Positions 34,347 to 40,224 of a stretch of 40,224 nucleotides of DNA are shown here, piece by piece (the first letter of the stretch is position 1; every line of letters begins with the position of its first letter). Source of the stretch: Halieaceae bacterium UBA5044. GTDB taxonomy: Bacteria > Pseudomonadota > Gammaproteobacteria > Pseudomonadales > Halieaceae. The stretch covers positions 1 to 40,224 of the forward strand of contig DIBU01000005.1 of NCBI GenBank assembly GCA_002416125.1. The letters run 5' to 3'. Made by a program: the position numbers and the translations under genes. The notes beneath the pieces were generated by a model, which worked only from the letters and a program-made list of their open reading frames with translations, was not told where the DNA came from and did not search any database.

Positions 34347-35870
34347 TCAGATCAACTCGATGGCCTGCTCCTCGATCTTTGCCTGCCAGATACGCGGGCC
34401 GAGTTCGTGCACCGAAACCCCACGAGAATCCACGGCGACGCTGACCGGCATGTCCTTGACCTCGAATTCATAGATCGCTTCCATGCCCAGCTCCGGGAAG
34501 GCCACAACACGGGCCGAAGTGATGGCCTTCGACACCAGGTACGCTGCACCGCCAACGGCCATCAGGTACACCGCCTTGTGCTTCTTGATCGCCTCGATGC
34601 CGGCAGGGCCGCGCTCTGCCTTGCCGATCATGCCCAGCAGACCGGTCTTCTCCAGAATAAAGTCGGTGAACTTGTCCATGCGGGTGGAGGTGGTGGGGCC
34701 CGCCGGGCCTACCACCTCGTCGCGCACCGGGTCGACCGGGCCCACGTAATAGATAAATCGGCCTTTCAGGTTGACCTCGGCGGGCAGACCTTCACCGCTG
34801 TCGATCAGTTCCTTCATCTTCTTGTGCGCCGCATCGCGCCCCGTCAACATTTTGCCGGAGAGCAGCAGCGTATCGCCGGGCTGCCACTGCGCCGCTTCTT
34901 CCGGGGTCACCGTGTCCAGGTTGACGCGGCGCACCTGCTCGCCCACTTCCCAGGTGATCTCCGGCCAGTCATCGAGGTTGGGCGGCGTCTGCAGGGCGGG
35001 ACCACTGCCATCCAGCACAAAATGCGCATGGCGCGTTGCCGCACAGTTGGGAATCATCGCCACCGGCAGCGACGCCGCGTGGGTGGGATAATCGCGGATC
35101 TTCACATCCAGCACCGTGGTCAGGCCGCCCAGGCCCTGCGCACCGATACCGAGGCGGTTCACCGCATCCATGATTTCAAGGCGCAACTCCTCGCTGCGGT
35201 TGGCGGGGCCGCGCTGGCGCAGTTCGTGAATGTCGACCGGGTCCATCAGGGACTCCTTCGCCATCAGCGCCGCCTTCTCCGCTGTGCCACCAATCCCGAT
35301 ACCGAGCATGCCCGGCGGGCACCAGCCGGCCCCCATGGTGGGTACCGTTTTCACCACCCAGTCGACGATACTGTCGGAGGGGTTGAGCATCGCCAGCTTG
35401 GACTTGTTTTCGGAACCGCCGCCCTTGGCCGCAACCTGCACGTCCACGGTATCACCCGGCACGACCTCCATGTGAATCACTGCCGGAGTGTTGTCCCTGG
35501 TGTTGCGTCGCGCGCCCGCGGGATCTTCCAGTATCGAGGCACGCAACACGTTGTCCGGGTGCGTGTAGGCCCGGCGCACGCCCTCATTGACCATCTCCGC
35601 GACCGACAGCGTGGCTTCCCAGCGCACGTTCATCCCGATCTTCAGGAACACGGTCACGATACCGGTATCCTGGCAGATGGGCCTGTGACCCTGGGCACAC
35701 ATCCTCGAGTTGATCAGGATCTGTGCCATCGCGTCCTTGGCCGCGGGATTCTGCTCCATTTCCCAGGCACGGTGAACCGCCTGCACGAAGTCCAGGGGGT
35801 GATAGTAGGAAATGAACTGCAGCGCGTCGGCGACGCTATCGATAAAATCATCCTGGCGGATAACGGTCAT
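34347..35870 (-). CDS. Class I fumarate hydratase (4Fe-4S)
   Basis: Interconverts fumarate and malate in the TCA cycle using an oxygen-sensitive 4Fe-4S cluster. 507 residues with alpha and beta domains fused in one chain, which favours fumarase over the two-subunit tartrate dehydratase. Cluster cysteines are Cys66 (PICQDTGI), Cys184 (GAGWCPPG) and Cys276 (IPNCAATRHAHF). The C-terminal beta domain has GPTTSTRMDKF. Somewhat shorter than E. coli FumA (548). Gene order coiled-coil protein - 22 bases upstream, sbcB 19 bases downstream - suggests a shared transcript. I leave out a symbol because fumA and fumB are not distinguishable here. Confidence 0.93.
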   Translation of the reverse strand: MTVIRQDDFIDSVADALQFISYYHPLDFVQAVHRAWEMEQNPAAKDAMAQILINSRMCAQGHRPICQDTGIVTVFLKIGMNVRWEATLSVAEMVNEGVRRAYTHPDNVLRASILEDPAGARRNTRDNTPAVIHMEVVPGDTVDVQVAAKGGGSENKSKLAMLNPSDSIVDWVVKTVPTMGAGWCPPGMLGIGIGGTAEKAALMAKESLMDPVDIHELRQRGPANRSEELRLEIMDAVNRLGIGAQGLGGLTTVLDVKIRDYPTHAASLPVAMIPNCAATRHAHFVLDGSGPALQTPPNLDDWPEITWEVGEQVRRVNLDTVTPEEAAQWQPGDTLLLSGKMLTGRDAAHKKMKELIDSGEGLPAEVNLKGRFIYYVGPVDPVRDEVVGPAGPTTSTRMDKFTDFILEKTGLLGMIGKAERGPAGIEAIKKHKAVYLMAVGGAAYLVSKAITSARVVAFPELGMEAIYEFEVKDMPVSVAVDSRGVSVHELGPRIWQAKIEEQAIELI

Positions 35871-35892
35871 GGCAGGAATCCTTGGAGTCTGT

Positions 35893-36684
35893 TCAGGGAG
35901 TAGAGGGCGTCGACTGCAGGCTCCTCACGGAAGACTGCAGATCGGTAATCGAGCGGTTGATCTGGCCGCGGAATGCATTGATCGAGTTTACCCAGTCCTC
36001 GTTTTCCTGCACCCGCTTGTTCAGCTTGGACAGCTCAACGTTGACCCGGTTGACGCTGTCCGCGACACGCTCCACCTCGGCCTGGTTGGCCTTGGCACTG
36101 GCCATAAGCCGCTCGAGGTCGCCCGCCACGCTTTTCAGGCGCGCGATGTCGCCGGAGGCACTTTTGATCTGCTCGGCATTGGCGGCCAGGGTTTTCTCCG
36201 CCGCGGCCACTTTCTTCACCTGGCTGGCACTGGTCTTTTCCAGTTCTTCAATCGCGGCCTTGTTGCGACGCCAGGCCGACGCCCACAGCTTGTCGACCTC
36301 CGAATACAGTTCCTTGATCTTGACGGCCATCGCCTGGGTGTTCTGGCTCAGCCCCTCATCGGTATCCGACAGCCGGTCTTCGAGGTCCGAAATTCGCTTG
36401 GCGTAGCGCTCCATCTGCGCGGCGCTGCTGTCCAGGGCCTGCTGCAACTGGTAGGCCCAGGCACAGGCCACACCCGCCACGGCCAGCGCGAGCACCAGCA
36501 TCAGGCGCAACAGGATGCTGCTGCCGCCAGCCGCGGGGGTACCCGCGCCACCCGAGGGCGGCCGCGTGTTTCCCGCCCGCCCCTTCTCGGGCTTGCTGCC
36601 GCGAGGCTTGGGCGCAACAGGTTCCTGCCCGGTTTCCCGGGAGGGAACGATGGAGGGCATGTGGTCAATATCGTCCTGAGACAT
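35893..36684 (-). CDS. Single-pass membrane coiled-coil protein of unknown function
   Basis: 263 residues. A cytoplasmic Pro/Gly/Lys-rich N-terminal tail (about 1-54) is followed by one transmembrane helix (about 56-78, LLRLMLVLALAVAGVACAWAY) and then a long helical region (about 80-260) with heptad-like spacing, including ISDLEDRLSDTDEGL and VNRVNVELSKLNKRVQENEDWV. No enzyme motif is visible. The layout resembles envelope coiled-coil proteins seen in marine gammaproteobacteria, but I do not recognise a named family. First gene of a likely operon with fumarase and sbcB, with a TATAAT box 30 bases upstream. Confidence 0.8.
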   Translation of the reverse strand: MSQDDIDHMPSIVPSRETGQEPVAPKPRGSKPEKGRAGNTRPPSGGAGTPAAGGSSILLRLMLVLALAVAGVACAWAYQLQQALDSSAAQMERYAKRISDLEDRLSDTDEGLSQNTQAMAVKIKELYSEVDKLWASAWRRNKAAIEELEKTSASQVKKVAAAEKTLAANAEQIKSASGDIARLKSVAGDLERLMASAKANQAEVERVADSVNRVNVELSKLNKRVQENEDWVNSINAFRGQINRSITDLQSSVRSLQSTPSTP

Positions 36685-36714
36685 GGTCGGTCACTGGCAA
36701 GAAAATGAGCCGGC

Positions 36715-36743
36715 ATTATACATGTGCAGCACCGCTATTGCAG
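36715..36743 (-). promoter_or_regulatory. Predicted promoter of the coiled-coil/fumarase/sbcB run
   Basis: Perfect TATAAT at 36720-36715; at 17 bases upstream CTGCAA (36743-36738) is a weak -35. The transcript would start about 24 bases before the ATG at 36684. Confidence 0.45.
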
Positions 36744-36779
36744 AGCCAGCGTGACACAGGGGTTGCCGCGTAGGCAGGT

Positions 36780-36804
36780 GCCGGGCCTGGGATATCGGCC
36801 CGGC
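36780..36804. terminator. Hairpin after the PuuD-like gene
   Basis: Perfect 8-bp stem GCCGGGCC (36780-36787) / GGCCCGGC (36797-36804), nine-base loop, 13 bases beyond the stop of the membrane protein at 36818. No T-run follows, so it may stall or stabilise rather than terminate. Confidence 0.35.
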
Positions 36805-36817
36805 GACAGGAACGGTG

Positions 36818-37447
36818 TTACAGGAAGGCGAGCAGCGCCCAGACCACGCCGGTGAGCAGGATGCTCATGTGAATGACGCCCACCACCTTGGTCATCGGCC
36901 CCTGCTTGCCGAACAGGGCATTGGCTTCCAGCGCCAGAATAAGCGCGGCACAGGCAATCAGGCCCGTTGTGCTGGGGGTGATAAACGGTGCGTGCTTGGC
37001 GCCCAGCATGCCGAACAGCATGGGGCCGGAAAACAGCGTGTTGGTGCGCGAGGCCAGGCCGGCCTTGGCAGCCGCGACCGGGCCGTCGCCCTCTGCCAGC
37101 CCGAGGACGATTTTCTGGTTGGGCCAGATAATCAGCCAGACGTTGAGGAACATCAGCGTACCGGTCAGGGAGCCCATGAGGATCAGGGCGCTGGCGCCCA
37201 TGTTACCGAAGGGACGCGCCGCCATGAGCAGGATGAAGCCGGTCAGGAAGGTAAACATGGCACCCCAGCGGAACCACCACAGTGCCCGAGGCGCCAGTTT
37301 CTTCATGGCGTCTGCCTTGGCTCCGGCCTCGGCTTCCTTGAAGTACTCAGTCTGCACGAAGTTGAAATAGTAGAGCATGCCAATCCAGGTGATACCGAAT
37401 AGCACGTGCGCCCAGCGGAAAACGAAATCAACGATAAACATGTTCAT
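36818..37447 (-). CDS. Integral membrane protein, PuuD / urate oxidase N-terminal-domain-like
   Basis: 209 residues, about five to six membrane helices. The opening FRWAHVLFGITWIGMLYYFNFVQ is the conserved first helix of the Urate_ox_N family (membrane domain of the PuuD-type urate hydroxylase). The cytochrome c domain of full-length PuuD is absent; such short homologues are common in marine gammaproteobacteria. No other uric acid gene is present, so a role in urate oxidation is doubtful; conserved histidines (His14 and near the C-terminus VIHMS) could bind haem. ATG 37447 has AAGGA upstream; the -10 may be TATAAC at 37471-37466. It is the last core-like gene before the accessory region. Confidence 0.75.
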   Translation of the reverse strand: MNMFIVDFVFRWAHVLFGITWIGMLYYFNFVQTEYFKEAEAGAKADAMKKLAPRALWWFRWGAMFTFLTGFILLMAARPFGNMGASALILMGSLTGTLMFLNVWLIIWPNQKIVLGLAEGDGPVAAAKAGLASRTNTLFSGPMLFGMLGAKHAPFITPSTTGLIACAALILALEANALFGKQGPMTKVVGVIHMSILLTGVVWALLAFL

Positions 37448-37524
37448 AGGAGTTTCCTTCTTGTCGTTATAAAACCCACTTGATTGTACACGCTGGCATG
37501 GGCCAAATAATAGCCTTCACGCGG

Positions 37525-37617
37525 TTAGTCGGTCACGCGGCTGAGCGTGTAACCCCCGGTGCCATAGGTGCACGTGAACCCCACATCATCCAGATGCTCG
37601 TGGCTCGTGTAGCCGCG
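37525..37617 (-). pseudogene. Orphan fragment of an rhs core
   Basis: In the rhs frame the minus strand reads RGYTSHEHLDDVG, nearly identical to RGYTGHEHLDDVG of the rhs gene at the right end, then continues FTCTYGTGGYTLSRVTD and stops at 37525. The DNA match of 39 bases (37579-37617 with 39739-39777, 38 identical) shows it is a piece of the same core, same orientation. It lacks a start and everything before; not expressed as a protein. Probably a left-over from displacement of an earlier rhs 3' end. Confidence 0.75.
37579..37617. repeat. Direct repeat of rhs core, copy 1
   Basis: 39 bases identical to 39739-39777 except one base (CTCGTG here, CCCGTG there), in the same orientation, 2.1 kb apart. 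Beyond it the copies share only GTGAA, with a four-base deletion here. The pair encloses the rhs tip and both lipoprotein genes. Confidence 0.9.
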
Positions 37618-37730
37618 GCCAGCAGCCGCTTAAGCCTGGCGTTCTCGGACTCAAGCTCTCGAAGGCGTTTGGCCTCCGAGACCTCCAAGCCGCCGTGCTT
37701 CGACTTCCAGCGGTAGAGCGTGTTCTCGGC
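37617..37730 (-). pseudogene. IS3-family OrfA transposase fragment
   Basis: 38 codons on the minus strand read ENTLYRWKSKHGGLEVSEA and then KRLRELESENARLKRLLA, the middle of an IS3-family OrfA: end of the helix-turn-helix and the leucine zipper. The N-terminal part is missing (a TGA stops the frame 9 bases upstream, within an inverted repeat) and the sequence stops being OrfA exactly where the rhs fragment begins at 37617. No OrfB or terminal inverted repeats were found. A remnant, not an active element. Confidence 0.8.
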
Positions 37731-37733
37731 AAA

Positions 37734-37846
37734 CCTTCACAACCATTGTGAAGGCCTCAGGCAAAAAGAAAGCGGCTAAAGCCGAAGCCTTGCCGCTTGC
37801 ATTCAGACCGTTGTGAAGGGCCTTCTGATGGTATTCACAACTTTTT
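37734..37846. repeat. Cluster of related inverted repeats around a Lys/Ala-rich stretch
   Basis: A perfect 9-bp stem CCTTCACAA/TTGTGAAGG (37734-37742/37746-37754, loop CCA) and a perfect 8-bp stem GTTGTGAA/TTCACAAC (37810-37817/37834-37841) followed on the plus strand by TTTTT. The word TTGTGAAGG recurs at 37746 and 37811, so the 56 bases between are flanked by direct repeats. On the plus strand these bases read KASGKKKAAKAEALPLAFRPL and a stop. No gene is supported. The rest of 37448-37898, including 37847-37898, shows nothing else identifiable. Confidence 0.7.
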
Positions 37847-37898
37847 AATTGGGAGTACACGCTCAGATCGCGCACAAAGGTACCCCATGATATTGGGG

Positions 37899-38360
37899 TC
37901 ACAGCGCGTTTATTCTATCGATTGAAAATATCTGCATATCTTCAAATGTGAACTGAGGGCCGCTTTTTGAGAAAAAGAGCTCGTAAATTTTTTCCTCGTA
38001 GAAAGATGCATCGTCAATCATAGTCGCTGACTCTTTTAATATTTTAGGCCCCTCCCGAAGATCCTGAACTTGCATCGTTGGCCTTAAAAATACATAACAG
38101 GAAATACGAGCGCGATAATCCTTACTCCTCTCTCGAAATGTTCCCAAGTCTCCGTGGGTGAATAGCAACGCAAACATGGTCTTCCCCGCGTGGACGTAAA
38201 CGTTGTTTATATCTAGCGGAAGCTCCGTACCGGTTATCTTTGTGTATTCAGTGCGACACATTTCAATAGCGTCGCTGCTGCGGCTTGTGAGTTTAGAAGC
38301 GCTACTAGTGGCGCATCCACAGAGTGAAAGTATGACAATTAAGAAATATAGGTTCTTCAT
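37899..38360 (-). CDS. Small lipoprotein, candidate second immunity protein of the Rhs cassette
   Basis: 153 residues; not recognised. Lipoprotein signal MKNLYFLIVILSLCGC with lipobox LCGC (Cys16), so the mature protein should be membrane-anchored and periplasmic. The mature part is charged with cysteines at about 35 and 88 and no motif I know. It is AT-rich relative to the chromosome around it, like the neighbouring lipoprotein gene and the rhs tip, and lies 75 bases after that gene on the same strand. Position downstream of an rhs tip suggests immunity or an accessory role; this is inference. It ends about 280 bases from the orphan rhs core fragment. Confidence 0.7.
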   Translation of the reverse strand: MKNLYFLIVILSLCGCATSSASKLTSRSSDAIEMCRTEYTKITGTELPLDINNVYVHAGKTMFALLFTHGDLGTFRERSKDYRARISCYVFLRPTMQVQDLREGPKILKESATMIDDASFYEEKIYELFFSKSGPQFTFEDMQIFSIDRINAL

Positions 38361-38435
38361 TAAAGAATCCGACTTGGCTTAGAGCAGCGTATCCCGAGAT
38401 ATCCACAGCATTGGAGCCTATGACGGCCTATACGA

Positions 38436-38897
38436 TTACCTTTTACGGGTAAAAAACACTTGTATACGATCGTCTTCTAAGTGTAGAAAAATATCTTCCA
38501 TATAAGCAGCGCCGTCTAAATTTTCTTCGATAACAGCACGTATTTCTCTTTCCGAAACCTCACTAGAAGGAATAATAATTGACGCGTTTGGCCCACAAGA
38601 ATGCAGGTAGGCATTGATTGTAGGTTCAATCAGGCCGGCTGAGCTTTCTGTATATCCAATTACTATAATGCCGTTAGGATCGAAATCGGGAAGGATTGAT
38701 TTATCCGGTAGGACTAGATCTATTTCAACGGGGACTCCATATTCTTTGAGTTGCTCTAGAAGACGATCATAAAATCCGTTGCATCTTTCATAGTAGGGTA
38801 TACGTACTTTTTTGGAGCCATAAAAAGGCCCCTGCTCGCACCCCGTGAACAGCAGCGACAGAACGACTACCCAAAAAAACCTATTAGTCCCATTCAT
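38436..38897 (-). CDS. Small lipoprotein, candidate cognate immunity protein of the Rhs tip
   Basis: 153 residues; not recognised. Signal MNGTNRFFWVVVLSLLFTGC with lipobox FTGC (Cys20), so predicted to be lipidated and periplasm-facing. The ATG at 38897 lies 14 bases inside the 3' end of the rhs gene, so synthesis is coupled to that of the toxin candidate. The mature part has EIDLVLPDKSILPDFDPNG and a GIIVIGY strand; no enzyme motif. AT-rich (22 G+C in the 60 bases 38461-38520). Immediate overlap downstream of a variable Rhs tip is the standard place for an immunity gene; a lipidated immunity protein would imply a periplasmic target. Function is inferred, not shown. Confidence 0.75.
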   Translation of the reverse strand: MNGTNRFFWVVVLSLLFTGCEQGPFYGSKKVRIPYYERCNGFYDRLLEQLKEYGVPVEIDLVLPDKSILPDFDPNGIIVIGYTESSAGLIEPTINAYLHSCGPNASIIIPSSEVSEREIRAVIEENLDGAAYMEDIFLHLEDDRIQVFFTRKR

Positions 38898-40224
38898 CAG
38901 TTATAATAGCCCCACCAGAAAGATCGCCCTGAGAATCCGTCGTTTTTTGGCGTTGGAGAACTTCTCCATCGCCAATCTCCTCTCCCATATACACATCACC
39001 AGTATCAACCCAGCCCTTAAACTGATTAAGCCCCCCTTCGTCAGTGTAGTAATATTCTAGATAGACCTGATCTTGCAGAAGAATATATCTCCGACGTGTA
39101 AGTGCCCACTCATTGTCGGCACGAAGCAATCGGTCATATAATAGCCCAGCAACGAAACCCATTATATTGGCGCCCAAAACACGATGTGTTGCAATGTTTC
39201 CGTTAGGCGGGTCAATTATGGGGTAGTTGTTGCCGGCTGGCTCCCAGTCTAAAACAGACCTCACTCCTACTCTACCTGCTTGACGCGCTCCGACCGCAGT
39301 TAACGTTTTTGTAGGAGTACCGTTGTGGTTCGCAATGTCGCCGAGTATCGCAAGCCCCTCTTCCCCATATCGCCACTTGAAATATGGTGAAGCTAAATCC
39401 GAAAGAGGAACGTTGGACCCAGCAAATAGACCAACAAACTCTAATACCCCCAGATTCATAAACCAGCCTAGACCGCTCAACGGAGACGGACCAAATTGCC
39501 CCAAAGGTGAGCCAATATCTAAGCTAGGATACCCTCCACATCCACCGCCATCATTCACCGCAGCTCCAAAAGCAAAACACGCAAACCAACCCGTAGGATC
39601 TGTGTACTTCAACGGATTGTTAAACGCATAAGAGTATCGATTGTAGTTCTGTGCGTTTTCGGGCGCCTGTGTCACCGGATCAGGACTCAACATCCGCCCA
39701 AGGCTCGGGCTGTATAACCGACCGTTCATGTGAATGATCCCCACATCATCCAGATGCTCGTGGCCCGTGTAGCCGCGTCTCTCAAAGCTGGTGACCGGGC
39801 CGGGCTGCCAGGTGGTCGGGTTGCGGCGCAGGCCCCAGGCATCGTAGCTGTAGCGTGCAACGACCGCACCGGTGGCCTCATCGGTCAGGGCGGTGATGCT
39901 GCCCAGGTGGTCTGTGTGCACGTAGCGGTGTGTAACCGCGCCGTTTACGTCTTCCCGGATCATGACCACGCGTCCGTTGGCGCGGACGTAGTGCCGGTGT
40001 GTGTCGAAGCCCACGCCGCTTGCGTTGATGGCCTCGAAGTTTTTACCCACGTAGTGCGTGGTCTGGCCATTGTGTACCTTGCGGTAGCGGGCCCGATCGG
40101 GGCCGTATTCAAAGCCATAGCTCACCGAGGCGGTGGTGATCGCGACGGGTTTGTCGTAGCTGGACCAGCTGATCATGGGGGTGCCGTCCAGCGTATCGAG
40201 ATTGCCGTTGGCGTCATAGGCGAA
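38884..40224 (-). CDS. Rhs/YD-repeat protein, C-terminal 446 residues with unrecognised tip (5' end off the window)
   Basis: The open frame enters from the right edge and ends at 38884. Residues 1-208 of the visible part are Rhs core: YD-type repeats (FAYDANGNLDTL), VHTDHLGSITALTDEATG, GYTGHEHLDDVG, then GRMLSPDP and YSYAFNNPLKYTDPTGW; the DPTGW at 39586-39600 marks the core end. In Rhs toxins the core forms a shell that encloses the C-terminal toxin, and self-cleavage occurs near this motif. The last 233 residues are unlike any toxin family I know; they include a hydrophobic stretch (GWFMNLGVLEFVGLFAG) and THRVLGANIMGFVAGLLYDRLL, with no HNH, deaminase or ADP-ribosyltransferase motif seen. 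The core is GC-rich and the tip AT-rich. The secretion route cannot be told because the N-terminus is missing. Confidence 0.88.
   Translation of the reverse strand, partial: FAYDANGNLDTLDGTPMISWSSYDKPVAITTASVSYGFEYGPDRARYRKVHNGQTTHYVGKNFEAINASGVGFDTHRHYVRANGRVVMIREDVNGAVTHRYVHTDHLGSITALTDEATGAVVARYSYDAWGLRRNPTTWQPGPVTSFERRGYTGHEHLDDVGIIHMNGRLYSPSLGRMLSPDPVTQAPENAQNYNRYSYAFNNPLKYTDPTGWFACFAFGAAVNDGGGCGGYPSLDIGSPLGQFGPSPLSGLGWFMNLGVLEFVGLFAGSNVPLSDLASPYFKWRYGEEGLAILGDIANHNGTPTKTLTAVGARQAGRVGVRSVLDWEPAGNNYPIIDPPNGNIATHRVLGANIMGFVAGLLYDRLLRADNEWALTRRRYILLQDQVYLEYYYTDEGGLNQFKGWVDTGDVYMGEEIGDGEVLQRQKTTDSQGDLSGGAIITDEWD
39739..39777. repeat. Direct repeat of rhs core, copy 2 (inside the rhs gene)
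   Basis: Partner of 37579-37617, encoding GYTGHEHLDDVG of the Rhs core. Lies about 140 bases upstream (in the gene's direction) of the DPTGW core end. Confidence 0.9.

Noticed and set aside
34326..35903. A 525-codon plus-strand frame across the fumarase gene
   Set aside because: Antisense shadow; the minus-strand protein has all three cluster cysteines and full family similarity.
37810..37846. Rho-independent terminator on the plus strand
   Set aside because: The stem is only 8 bp with a 16-base loop, and no plus-strand gene lies upstream that would need it; kept only as part of the repeat cluster.
37651..37902. An 83-codon minus-strand frame over the debris region
   Set aside because: It runs through inverted repeats and an IS fragment in the wrong frame and has no ribosome site or similarity.

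Overview
The window is a dense, GC-rich stretch of gammaproteobacterial chromosome. Protein sequences and gene sets (pgeF-rluD, a fimT-pilVWXY1E minor-pilin operon beside pilSR, murJ/ribF/ileS/lspA/fkpB/ispH, IlvY-controlled long-form ilvC) fit the marine OMG/Cellvibrionales group, perhaps Halieaceae. That placement rests on remembered gene orders and protein similarity, not on a tree. Almost all of it is core housekeeping. The last ~2.8 kb (about 37.45-40.22 kb) is accessory DNA.

Layout. 1-290: promoter and leader of a ribosomal RNA operon running leftward out of the window. 0.3-6.2 kb: phospholipid synthesis (pssA) and branched-chain amino acid synthesis (ilvY, divergent ilvC, and ilvI-ilvH with a long 5' leader); a 17-bp tandem repeat and a perfect 21-bp hairpin lie between ilvC and ilvH. 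6.7-7.6 kb: two small envelope-type genes, one resembling a type IV pilin without a processing site. 7.7-12 kb: rluD-pgeF-clpB, with a heat-shock type promoter before clpB. 12.1-14.7 kb: bamD and nadE, tail to tail. 14.8-23.7 kb: type IV pilus block, with the PilS/PilR two-component system converging on the operon fimT-pilV-pilW-pilX-pilY1-pilE. 23.8-31.1 kb: a tightly overlapped run murJ, ribF, ileS, lspA, fkpB, ispH (lipid II flipping, flavin cofactors, isoleucyl-tRNA, lipoprotein processing, isoprenoids). 31.2-36.7 kb: pyrB-nudix, sbcB, class I fumarase and a coiled-coil membrane protein. 36.8-37.4 kb: a membrane protein like the N-terminal domain of PuuD.

Right end. From about 37.45 kb the DNA becomes a mosaic: a scrap of an IS3-family OrfA abuts a scrap of an rhs core; short inverted repeats follow; then come two AT-rich lipoprotein genes and the 3' end of an rhs gene that runs off the window. 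The rhs gene has a GC-rich core ending in DPTGW and an AT-rich 233-residue tip that I do not recognise. A 39-bp piece of the core is repeated (38/39) beyond the lipoprotein genes in the same orientation. I read this as a polymorphic toxin (Rhs-CT) whose tip and candidate immunity lipoproteins were brought in as one cassette, with a leftover orphan core fragment on its far side. This is the most interesting part of the window; the toxin and immunity roles are inference.

No tRNA genes, CRISPR arrays, complete insertion sequences or prophage genes were seen.
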